This document shows, piece by piece, positions 16,125 to 25,000 of a DNA stretch of 29,457 nucleotides. Location of the stretch: positions 1-29,457 of the IMG/VR virus record IMGVR_UViG_3300042691_042741; one strand, 5' to 3'. Numbering within the stretch: position 1 is the first letter of the stretch; every line of letters begins with the position of its first letter. Position numbers and translations under genes: made by a program. The stretch comes from a virus. The notes beneath the pieces are model-generated. The model saw nothing but the letters and a program-made list of their open reading frames with translations. It had not been told where the DNA came from and made no database searches.

Positions 16125-17825
16125 TTATTTTAAAAGCCAACCATAATTGGATATATCCACACCATCCTGTCTTAAATATTTATTATTTCTTGATCTGACA
16201 GCTTCTTTCGTATTTGTTGAATTGTCTACTCCCAACCAAGCATTTAACATTTGTTTGGATTGTTCTTGTGCTGATTCCATTTGTTTAAAGGAAGTTTCAA
16301 ACAACCAAAGTGCTCCTGCTACTGCTGTTATACAATCATCGTTGAAACCTCTCATGTGGTCAGGTCTTCCGTTTAACCAAACATAAGTTTTAAGTTCACC
16401 TATTAATCTAATAGATTTAATTTTAAATGTGTCTGTCTCAACATAATTTACAAAACGTTGAATGATTTTGGGTCTACTCATCCCACTAAATTTCAACCCC
16501 TTTGCTTCACCTTTTTCATCTTTTTTCAGCAACTTAAAATTTAAACGTTCCAAATCTGTTATTAAATTTTCACCGTAACCGCCTGTAGTATCAACATCCG
16601 TAATTGCATTGAACATTTCACACCAGCGTTTCACAATAGGTGCAAAAAATTCAGATTTTAATTTACCTTTATATTCAGCAGCTTGTACACCTGTTGTTGT
16701 ATTTACTATTTCAAGTGAAGAATAATCATCGCCACTACCCGTAGAAACATCTGCAAAGGCACAATAATTATGCCCTTCCTTGGGATATTCAAATATCCAC
16801 ATATTTTCTTTTTCTTCAGCTTTCTCAATTGGATCGCAAACATATTTTTCTTCATGTCTTTTTATGTGTTCAACATCTATCACGTTATGCCCTGACCCAT
16901 CGAATTTACATAAAAGCTCTTGGTTAATTAATCGTTTATCATTATGTAGAATAGCACATTGTTGTTTGTACCAATCTGATTCTGGAATCCATCCTTTTTT
17001 GAACTTAATAACCATCTTTTCATTGTCGTATTCTATTTCCTTTTCTTCGATTAAATTCCCGTCTTCATCTTTATATTTCCAAACCAAATTTTTATTATAC
17101 CTCGGATCTTGGAAATAATACATTTCATGGACTGTAAAATTATTGGTCCCGTTACTAGAAATTGTTTCAGAATATGTTTTAAAGAAAATAGGGTCAGTAC
17201 CCATCGGGGTTGAAATCAAAAACATTTGTCCTGCGACGTTTGAAGATAACGCCATCATTGCAGAACCATACATTAATTCACCATCTGTCTTATCAATGTG
17301 TGCGGCCTCATCAATAACAATTATTCTAGGCGACGATTGTCCCCTGACAGCATCTTTACTTGTTGCAACTGCTGATAAGTGACAACCATTTTTTAATTTA
17401 ATTGATTTTACAGACCCCTTACCTATAATATGGCCGTCCAACTCCTTACTGTTATCATAATTTTCTCCCCAAACCCATCTTGGAACCTGTGATAAAAACT
17501 CTTTTATCTTTGCTAAAAAATCTTCAGCCTGCTTTCCTTTGTTAGCAACAATGATTACCCTAAAAGGGTTATCCGAAGAGGTTAAAGCACAAATAGCCGC
17601 AATATAAGCAGCTGTAACAGTAGAGATACCAGCTTGACGAGATTTATTTACAAGAACATGCTTTTTATTTCTATATATGTCTATTAATTCTTGTTGCTTT
17701 GGGAATAATTCAAACTTAACAAATTTTTCTTGACTAGCATCAAATGTCTGAAAACAATCTTGGATTAAATTAACAGGATCCTCTAAATAACTTATATATT
17801 TTATAGCTAACGACTTCTTATCCAT
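16125..17825 (-). CDS. Terminase large subunit, T4 gp17-like
   Basis: ATP-driven DNA-packaging motor and headful nuclease. The 566-residue protein has an ATPase with the deviant Walker A KSRQAGIST (61-69), Walker B IIVIDEAAH (168-176) and coupling motif STPMG (205-209). An RNase H-like nuclease domain begins at CAFADVSTGSGDD (Asp359) and includes VDTTGGYGE (~411-419, with Asp410/Asp412) and a late FNDDCITAVAGALW helix. All catalytic positions are present. Downstream is the portal gene with only ~31 nt between; the sheath and tube genes that separate these two in T4 are missing. No small terminase subunit is recognisable, though one of the small upstream genes could fill that role. Confidence 0.95.
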   Translation of the reverse strand: MDKKSLAIKYISYLEDPVNLIQDCFQTFDASQEKFVKFELFPKQQELIDIYRNKKHVLVNKSRQAGISTVTAAYIAAICALTSSDNPFRVIIVANKGKQAEDFLAKIKEFLSQVPRWVWGENYDNSKELDGHIIGKGSVKSIKLKNGCHLSAVATSKDAVRGQSSPRIIVIDEAAHIDKTDGELMYGSAMMALSSNVAGQMFLISTPMGTDPIFFKTYSETISSNGTNNFTVHEMYYFQDPRYNKNLVWKYKDEDGNLIEEKEIEYDNEKMVIKFKKGWIPESDWYKQQCAILHNDKRLINQELLCKFDGSGHNVIDVEHIKRHEEKYVCDPIEKAEEKENMWIFEYPKEGHNYCAFADVSTGSGDDYSSLEIVNTTTGVQAAEYKGKLKSEFFAPIVKRWCEMFNAITDVDTTGGYGENLITDLERLNFKLLKKDEKGEAKGLKFSGMSRPKIIQRFVNYVETDTFKIKSIRLIGELKTYVWLNGRPDHMRGFNDDCITAVAGALWLFETSFKQMESAQEQSKQMLNAWLGVDNSTNTKEAVRSRNNKYLRQDGVDISNYGWLLK

Positions 17826-17838
17826 ATTTTTATACTTT

Positions 17839-17850
17839 GCTATAAATATA
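17839..17850 (-). promoter_or_regulatory. TATATTTATA-type upstream element of the terminase gene
   Basis: The minus strand reads TATATTTATAGC, with 15 nt from core to ATG 17825. It lies just after the terminator of the preceding gene. Confidence 0.5.
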
Positions 17851-17852
17851 GG

Positions 17853-17895
17853 TTAAAAAAGAAATGTTCGGCAAACACAAGGTTCACCGAACATT
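17853..17895 (-). terminator. Intrinsic terminator before the terminase gene
   Basis: On the minus strand AATGTTCGG (17887-17895) pairs perfectly with CCGAACATT (17863-17871), with a 15-nt loop, followed by TTCTTTTTT. It separates the 119-residue gene from the packaging block. Confidence 0.85.
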
Positions 17896-17921
17896 ATTAT
17901 CATTATGGTTTTAAAATCTTT

Positions 17922-18281
17922 TTATGCTCCTGCAACGATAGTTGAAGTGAATGTGATTGAAGGATTCAATGTTGACAATTCAGCAATGTAAAGGTTGTGA
18001 AGCTCTGTAAGAATATCTTTTCCTGTAAATTCTACATCAGCATAATTTTTAGGCATAACAGCAAAACCCACAAAATTATATGTTTCAGGGTGTTGAACTG
18101 CATCTGTTCCTGTTTCTGGATCAGCAGGTGTTTCGTGTGCAGGGTTAATTGTTACAGGCTGCAACCAAGAATTTAATGCGCCTTTTGATGGGGTTGAGAA
18201 ATAAATGATAAAGCCTTCAACCTTGTTTGATGTGATTTGATCTTCACCTAGTACGATGTTATTTTTATCGAATTTAATCAT
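17922..18281 (-). CDS. Hypothetical protein upstream of terminase
   Basis: A 119-residue soluble protein that I do not recognise. It contains beta-like segments (KVEGFIIYFSTP, YNFVGFAVMP) and a C-terminal helix (KDILTELHNLYIAELSTL) ending in a Thr/Ser-rich tail. It has its own TATATTTATA element (18 nt upstream) and terminator, so it is a separate unit. In size and position next to the terminase it could be a small terminase subunit or a minor virion protein, but no DNA-binding helix-turn-helix is evident. One of three identical intergenic 17-mers lies upstream of its promoter. Confidence 0.55.
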   Translation of the reverse strand: MIKFDKNNIVLGEDQITSNKVEGFIIYFSTPSKGALNSWLQPVTINPAHETPADPETGTDAVQHPETYNFVGFAVMPKNYADVEFTGKDILTELHNLYIAELSTLNPSITFTSTIVAGA

Positions 18282-18297
18282 GGTTTATTTTTTTTAT

Positions 18298-18310
18298 TAT
18301 ATAAATATAT
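18298..18310 (-). promoter_or_regulatory. TATATTTATA-type upstream element of the 119-residue protein gene
   Basis: The minus strand reads ATATATTTATATA, with 18 nt from core to ATG 18281. The GC-rich repeat at 18332-18348 lies about 22 nt upstream of it. Confidence 0.5.
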
Positions 18311-18331
18311 CTGTTTTTTGTTTTTTGGAGG

Positions 18332-18348
18332 GTTGGACGGCGAAAATG
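18332..18348 (+). repeat. Intergenic copy of the GTTGGACGGCGAAAATG repeat
   Basis: Identical over 17 nt to the two copies at 29222-29238 and 29249-29265. Like those, it is non-coding, lies upstream of a TATATTTATA element and points away from the gene. It is part of the dispersed TGGACGGCG family. Confidence 0.85.
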
Positions 18349-18349
18349 A

Positions 18350-18727
18350 TTAAATTGTTGGATTATTTAACATATATTCGCTTTCATATAATTCGTCCAT
18401 ACCAAAAATGGTGTGCTTTTTTGTGTCAGGCTTTGGCCATACAATATAAGGGGCATAATTGGGATTCGGTTCATCTTCCCATAGAATGTCGACGGCGAAT
18501 TTATCTGATAAAACAGCTTCTTGGATGATTGTACCATCTTCACCAATAATTGCTGGTGTCAACTCCAAATGACCAAGTGGAATTACTGCGACCTTATTGT
18601 ACGATGGAATTGGTGAGGGGATTTCCACGCCGTTTTCATCAAATGTAGGCAGTGGGGGTGGCACAATTCCGCCGTCCACCCCTACCATCTCATCATAACT
18701 ATTAAATTCGTATTTTAAATACCTCAT
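18350..18727 (-). CDS. Hypothetical proline-rich protein of the fibre region
   Basis: A 125-residue protein, unrecognised. The N-terminal part has a Pro-rich linker (DGGIVPPPLPTFDENG and PSPIPSY) and the C-terminal part is acidic with many aromatics. It is tightly packed: its ATG is 1 nt past the stop of the upstream 78-residue gene. Small proteins directly after fibre genes are often fibre-assembly or virion decoration factors, but nothing here shows that. Two family members of the 9-mer lie in it (18670-18678 exact; 18489-18497 one mismatch). Confidence 0.6.
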   Translation of the reverse strand: MRYLKYEFNSYDEMVGVDGGIVPPPLPTFDENGVEIPSPIPSYNKVAVIPLGHLELTPAIIGEDGTIIQEAVLSDKFAVDILWEDEPNPNYAPYIVWPKPDTKKHTIFGMDELYESEYMLNNPTI

Positions 18728-18728
18728 T

Positions 18729-18965
18729 CTAATTAGGCTCTAAATTTTCTGGTTGTGCTGGTAAAATCTCATATTCAATAGGCTCTCCTAAAATTGGAGT
18801 TAAAGTGTCATTGAATACGATGTAATAAATGTTGTCTGTTTCATAATAACTGTAATCCACCCAAGAAGATGTTACACAACCTTCCTTGGGATACCCATAA
18901 TAAGAATCACAGCTTTGCTTTGCGTTAATCGCATCTTGTTCGGTTTCAAATTTGTATATAAGCAT
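18729..18965 (-). CDS. Hypothetical small protein of the fibre region
   Basis: A 78-residue acidic, tyrosine-rich protein (SYYGYPKEG, DYSYYETDNIYYIVF). Unrecognised. It starts about 21 nt after the 1035-residue fibre gene and its stop is 1 nt before the next start, so it is cotranscribed with both. The beginning MLIYKFETEQDAINAKQSCDS is a pattern often seen in small phage proteins encoded beside tail fibres; its role is unknown. Confidence 0.6.
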   Translation of the reverse strand: MLIYKFETEQDAINAKQSCDSYYGYPKEGCVTSSWVDYSYYETDNIYYIVFNDTLTPILGEPIEYEILPAQPENLEPN

Positions 18966-18986
18966 AATTTATAAATTTATGTTTTT

Positions 18987-21900
18987 TTAATATATTCTGT
19001 AATAGTTGTTTATGTTGTTTGAAATTGCATCTTTATTTGTTGAATTTACATCTGTAAACCAGATAATTATTTCTTGTGAGTAACCACCTAAGTTAAAACC
19101 ACCGATAGAATAATCGAATAAAGTCAAATTTAACCAAGGGCTAAGATTTATTGAACCTTGTAAAAAAGATAAATGAGTTATGTTATCACCAAAAGCTGTA
19201 AAATACTGATCTCTTGTACTTAGTGATTGTATGTTATTATTTTTAAAAATATTGTTTATAGTAAAACTATTAGAAGTACTTGAAGTAGAACCACTTTGAA
19301 GGATAAAAACCCATCTAGCTGCACTTGAATTATCAGAATATAATATACCTTGAGTATCATTAGTTTTTAATACAGAGAATGATTGAAAAGGCTGACTAAG
19401 AGGCATGGTTACAGGTGTTGAAAACCCATCGTCAGTGCCATCTAATAGAATAGCAGGTCTATTATTATCAGGGTTTAGAATAATCTTTGAAATACTATCG
19501 TATATTTTAGGTTGTTTTGAAGCAGTTGATTGCACTTGATGTCTCCCATTCCCACTCTGATCATACCATGTTGTGACAAATCCATTTCCGCTTCCACAGA
19601 AAATTGATAATGTTGATGTATCCAAATCCCCATTACGATTTGCAAAAATATCGGTTTCGGCATTATCGGAAGATCTTCTGACACGAACCAAAGGTCCCGT
19701 GTATGCCGTATTCAACGACCTAACGGAATAGGCTGCTGCGGCACCTGAAAAATTATTTAATAAAAATTGTCGTGATCCATCGGCATACAAGTTATAATAT
19801 GAATTTGTATTTGTTCTGATCAAATTCATATTCGATTCCAAATTGCCATTCCAATACACCACTTCTGCAACTGTGTATGACCATTCTGGTGAATTGGTTG
19901 TTGGTGTAGGTGAAAATAAAACATTAGTACTCCAACCATCTCTATTGATATTAATAGAATTAGGTAATAGGTTGTTTCTTCTATAGCTTATAAGTTGTGA
20001 TACATTGTCATCTATAACACCACCAAAAGTATGTACTTGAGTGATATTGTGTAATTGTAATGATGGAGAAGATGAAGAAAAGGCGACATACTGATTCGTA
20101 GCAGCAGGAGCATAATGTCTAAAATTATCAGTGTAATATTGTGCTCTAACACTTCCATTATTAGTCCAAGTAGACTCATATAAAAAAACAGAACCAGAAC
20201 CAATATATTTACTAACCGTTGATTTCGAAAAAACATTTGCAGAAAATGTATAAGGGGTTGCCAAATTCAAAGCGATCGTTGTTCCTGTTCCGAACAAAAT
20301 AACAGGCTTTCCCAATTCCTTTTGTGTCACACCGCTAACAACGATAAGGGGTTGATTTGCGGCGGTTGTTTGCCTTAAATGTATCCCATTTATTGATTGG
20401 TTATACCATGTTACAACGTGACCGTTTGATGCCCCGACAAATGTTGTTAGGGCTGCTTCATCCAATACATCGTTTACAAACCCTATATCTTGTTCTGTGC
20501 TATCCGATGATCTTCTTACCCTTATACAAGGCCCTGTATAGGAATATCTCAATTTTCTAAATGAAAATGCCAAAGCAGCATTTTGAAAGCTATCTATAAA
20601 CAACGCTGGTGATGTTTCGCTTAACAAATCCGAATCTGGTAATGGTACGGGTGCCAACCACATTCCACGGATATATTTTGGTGTATCCCTGACCGTTGTT
20701 CCCATAAATTCCAAGGTGGTTCCTGTAAATGTTGTTCCGCTAACAACCTTTGCGCCATTAACAAAAACATCCGCCGTCGAACCGTTCCATTTTATTGCCG
20801 CTTTAACCCTATCGGTGGTGGTATTAAATAATGGGGTTGCAACACCGCCCACATATTTATCAATTTCCAAACGGGATGATCCGCTTGGGGTATTGAATGC
20901 AAAGGAATTTGTGGTCCCTGTTGTGGTGTCCCCCAAAAATAATCCCACATCGGAATTATCCCTGACATAAGGCAAATTATTATCCAAATCAACAAACCAT
21001 GTTCCACCAGCAGATGTAACCGTTTCATTGGTAAATAAAAAATCGCTTAAAAAACTATCTGCAAGCCTTGTTGCTGAAGCGTTTGTTGTTGGTATATAAG
21101 AGGTCGCATACGAACCCACCTCCAATTGGGCATTACTAACTGTTCCATTAACCGTCAATGTTAATGTGCCACCCGTGGGCGTAAATGTTAATTGGCTGCG
21201 GTTGTTTATTCCTGTGCCTATTAAAACATCTGAAAAGGCACCCGATAATGTGGTGGAACCTGTCCCATAAAAAGAAAATGTATGTGGAACATTTGTTACC
21301 GTTATGTTCTGTGTGGGTAATGTACCCCCGCTTAATGCCAAATTTGTTCTTTGGGGTTCCAATAATAAAACGGGTTTATTTGTTGTTCCCAAGGAATAAT
21401 CTATTGATGGTACATTTAATCTATCTGTGGTTCTTATGTAGGGTTGGACGGCGGAACCTTCAACTAATTGTGCTCCCCAAATATAATAAAATGAACCAAC
21501 ACCTATGCCAGATCCACCAGTGCCACCAGCATAAACATTAAAAGAACTTGCTTGTGTTGTATTCATTGTTACGGTAAGATAAATTCGAACCCAACCGTCT
21601 TTATATAATATCGAACCATGTCTGTCAACTGTACCATTAATAACAGATGTGGTATCTGTTAGAAAATTATATGTTATATTACCTATATTACCAGCACCAA
21701 AAAAACCAAACTGAAAACCACTACTAGAATCAAAATTACCTTTTTTTATAAAAAAAGACAAAGTATATTTGCCAGCATTACCTCTTAATGCACTTCTTAC
21801 AATAATAAATGGACTACCTACACATTCAACTTTATCTGCATATTGTGTTCCGTAAGGATCTTGTATGTTTTCAGTTGTAATTACAACACCTGAACCTTTA

Positions 21901-22094
21901 CTCCAATTATTAATATCTTCACTGTTTATTAATAAATTATACGGCACACTCTCCACCAAACCCTCATTATTTATTCTTGTTTTTGTTGATGCTCTTGTGA
22001 ATGTTGTATCTGTATTTATTGAAGGGGTGGACGGCGAAATGCCATAAATTTTTCCCTCCCCGTATGATGATGGTGATATTACTTTTATTGCCAT
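18987..22094 (-). CDS. Modular tail-fibre/adhesin protein, 1035 residues
   Basis: Probable receptor-binding structure. Order by eye: N-terminal segment with GKIYGISPSTPS (15-25); a carbohydrate-binding-like jelly-roll (~53-220, from NLLINSED to WGAQLVEGSAVQPYI); a second, shorter one ending YIPTTNASATR (~245-340); a concanavalin-like region (~345-500); then two tandem modules (~505-775 and ~783-1035). Each module has the signature YSVRxLxxAYTGPxxRVRRSSD, then FVG..NGFVTTWYDQSGNGRH, then a LamG-like fold ending NNYYxIY. The modules resemble arabinofuranosidase-type (ArabFuran-catal) sequence but probably act as lectins. The gene starts 3 nt after the stop of the 1088-residue fibre. Base composition shifts along it (20220-21450 is clearly richer in GC), which suggests mosaic assembly. 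Confidence 0.75.
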   Translation of the reverse strand: MAIKVISPSSYGEGKIYGISPSTPSINTDTTFTRASTKTRINNEGLVESVPYNLLINSEDINNWSKGSGVVITTENIQDPYGTQYADKVECVGSPFIIVRSALRGNAGKYTLSFFIKKGNFDSSSGFQFGFFGAGNIGNITYNFLTDTTSVINGTVDRHGSILYKDGWVRIYLTVTMNTTQASSFNVYAGGTGGSGIGVGSFYYIWGAQLVEGSAVQPYIRTTDRLNVPSIDYSLGTTNKPVLLLEPQRTNLALSGGTLPTQNITVTNVPHTFSFYGTGSTTLSGAFSDVLIGTGINNRSQLTFTPTGGTLTLTVNGTVSNAQLEVGSYATSYIPTTNASATRLADSFLSDFLFTNETVTSAGGTWFVDLDNNLPYVRDNSDVGLFLGDTTTGTTNSFAFNTPSGSSRLEIDKYVGGVATPLFNTTTDRVKAAIKWNGSTADVFVNGAKVVSGTTFTGTTLEFMGTTVRDTPKYIRGMWLAPVPLPDSDLLSETSPALFIDSFQNAALAFSFRKLRYSYTGPCIRVRRSSDSTEQDIGFVNDVLDEAALTTFVGASNGHVVTWYNQSINGIHLRQTTAANQPLIVVSGVTQKELGKPVILFGTGTTIALNLATPYTFSANVFSKSTVSKYIGSGSVFLYESTWTNNGSVRAQYYTDNFRHYAPAATNQYVAFSSSSPSLQLHNITQVHTFGGVIDDNVSQLISYRRNNLLPNSININRDGWSTNVLFSPTPTTNSPEWSYTVAEVVYWNGNLESNMNLIRTNTNSYYNLYADGSRQFLLNNFSGAAAAYSVRSLNTAYTGPLVRVRRSSDNAETDIFANRNGDLDTSTLSIFCGSGNGFVTTWYDQSGNGRHQVQSTASKQPKIYDSISKIILNPDNNRPAILLDGTDDGFSTPVTMPLSQPFQSFSVLKTNDTQGILYSDNSSAARWVFILQSGSTSSTSNSFTINNIFKNNNIQSLSTRDQYFTAFGDNITHLSFLQGSINLSPWLNLTLFDYSIGGFNLGGYSQEIIIWFTDVNSTNKDAISNNINNYYRIY

Positions 22095-22097
22095 AAA

Positions 22098-25000
22098 TTA
22101 AAATTTATTTAAAAATCTTGAAAGGGGTATGTTATTGTCCAAACCTGTCACGGGTGATAAGATTTCAAGAACTGTTGTGGAATTTAATGGAATGCCATAT
22201 ATCTCGCCATTTGTTCCCAAAACACCACCATACCATTTAACTGATCCAGTTAAATCCCCAAAAGTAGTTGTTGCATTTATTCTTGGATCTATTTCTAAAA
22301 CAGTGGTAGAATTAGAAGGTATTCCATAGATTTTTCCATTTGGTGCTAAAACACCCCCAACCCATTTACCCGTCCCAGTTAAGTTTCCAAAAGTTGCTAT
22401 AGTTTGTGTTATAGGGTTTATTTCTAAAACAGTAGTCGAATTATTTGGTATTCCATAGATTTTTCCATTTGGTGCTAGAACACCACCATACCAATTAGTA
22501 CTTCCAGTTACACTACCAAAAGTAATCGTTGTTTTTGTAACAGGGTCTATTTCTAAGATAGAAGTTGCATTAAAAGGTATACAATAAATTTTACCATTTG
22601 CACCCAAAACACCACCATAATATTTACCTGTTCCTATTATATCACCAAAAGTTGTTGTTGTTTTTGTATTAGGGTCTATTTCTAAAACAGTAGTTGAATT
22701 ATTTGGTATTCCATAAATTTTTCCATTTGGGGCTAAAACACCGCCACCCCATTTATTCGTCCCAGTTAAGTTTCCAAAAGTAGTTGTTGTTCTTTTAATT
22801 GGATCAATTTCTAAAACACTAGTAGAATTAAAAGGTATCCCATAAATTTTCCCATTTGGAGCTAAAACACCTCCAACCCAACCAGCGGGAGTTGTTAGAT
22901 TTCCAAAAGTTGTTGTTGTTTTTGTCAGAGGATTTATTTCTAATATTGTAGTTGAATTATAAGGTATTCCATAAATTTTACCATTCGGTGCTAAAACGCC
23001 TCCAATCCACTTAAGGGTACCACTTAAATTCCCAAAAGTATTCACGTCCAAACTCTGATCATAATTGAAATTGGTAGATATATTGCTCATAAACTGCGAC
23101 ATATCATCGGTGGTATAAGGTTGCTTGTTATACACCGAAACGTTTGCTGTTGGACGGTAAATGTTATAATATTTGTTGATTTCCGATTCCAAAAGTTTTC
23201 TTTTTGAGGTTTGGTTTGATTGATAAATTATCCATTCCTGTAATGTTCCACTATAGGCGTATGACGCAAACCAAAAACCAAAACCAATATCTACCCAAGC
23301 TGATGTATTGGCATTTACATCAGCACGTAATATTTGACCTTTATTGTTTGATAATGCGTTATAGGCTTGAAGCCTAGTTGTTACAGGTGTTAATGTGCCG
23401 TTGACATATAATGAAGGGGTACCATAAACTCCTGTTGCTGGACTTACACTCGATGCAACATAATAAGAATATCTACTTGAATTATTGGAATATAAATCAT
23501 ACATACTCATAGCGTCTACATCATTCCTATAATTCATCACAAAAAAGGTAGTTTGGGTGGAGCTACCACTTATACTAGTTGAAAATATTTCATCATCCAC
23601 CCCATCAAACTTCACAGCAACCCTACCATTCTCAAATATTGTATTACCCGAAGAAACTATTTGGGGCTGACTTGAAGCGGTTGGTTGGACGGCGTTATTG
23701 TTGCTCCCACTCTGATCATACCATGTTGTAACAAAACCATCCTTTGAAACCGAATAAATATTGTAAAAATTGTTTATCCCAAATTCAATATTGGCTCTGT
23801 TTGAAGACTCATTAGATGAAAAAATAACTATTTCTTGGATATTACCATTTAAGAATGTTGAAGTACCAACATTACCAGCCGCACCTATTATTAAACCGCT
23901 TGTATTAATACCATTTCCAGAATCACCCGTTATTAATGCACCGTTAGATAATTTAATTTCACTGTTAGTAGAATTAAATAAACCATAAAGAAACTCTTGT
24001 TTATTTAAAGTAGCTGTACTATCATCAAGTAAATTAATGCCAGAAAAAACTCTATATAAATTAATATTACTTGTGCCAATAAAGCCTAACACCTTAATTG
24101 GATTAGTATTATAAGGCTGTGATACTATATACGGATTATTTGTAGCTAAACTTAAAATATTAAATACAGTAAATACACTTACCATATTAAGTGTATTAGC
24201 ATTTATTAAATTATCATTCACCCCGTCAAATTTAATTGTCGGTTTTCCATTATCCAATATCAACGCCCCCTTATCAACTATTTTTGGTTGATTTGCTGCG
24301 GTTGATTGGACGGCGTTATTGCCCCCCCTTTGATCATACCATGTTGTTACATAACCTTCACCACCTATTCCTGTTGTAGTTCTATTATATGGTAAAACAG
24401 ATAAGCCAGAGTAAAGCTGTCTTCCCCATACACTTACACCTTTTGTTACATCTCCAGCAAAAGTATTGTTACCACCTTCAATAGAATATATTAATATTCT
24501 TAAAGTCGATGTAGTAGCAGAACCACTAATAGAAACTCTATACCACCCATCAACAGACGTTTCGACAGACCCAATCCCAGTTAAACTTAAAATATTACCA
24601 TTTGGGTCTATAGTTATTCTTCCACCTGCAAAACCAGAACTAGAAAATACACTTATGTTTCTACCTCCAACAGATTTCACATAAACAGAATAAGTAAAAT
24701 TTTGGCCTATCACTGCACTAGTATAATCATGAAAAAGAATGTGAATATCATTAGTTACAGTTTCAAAAATTGTATCACCTGTTGTTGTACCGTCAGGTGC
24801 AAGTAGATTATTTTCAGTTCTTGTAGTACCCACAAGAATAACGTCACTTAATGATTCAGAATTAGTTACTAAATTCTCCGAACCCACAAAAGAGGTTAAT
24901 GTTCCATCGGTAATTTCCGTTGGGGTAAAATTTTGTTCCGTGTTATCGGATGATCGTCTTACCCTAACAACGGGTCCGCTATATGTTGATGAAACGTATC

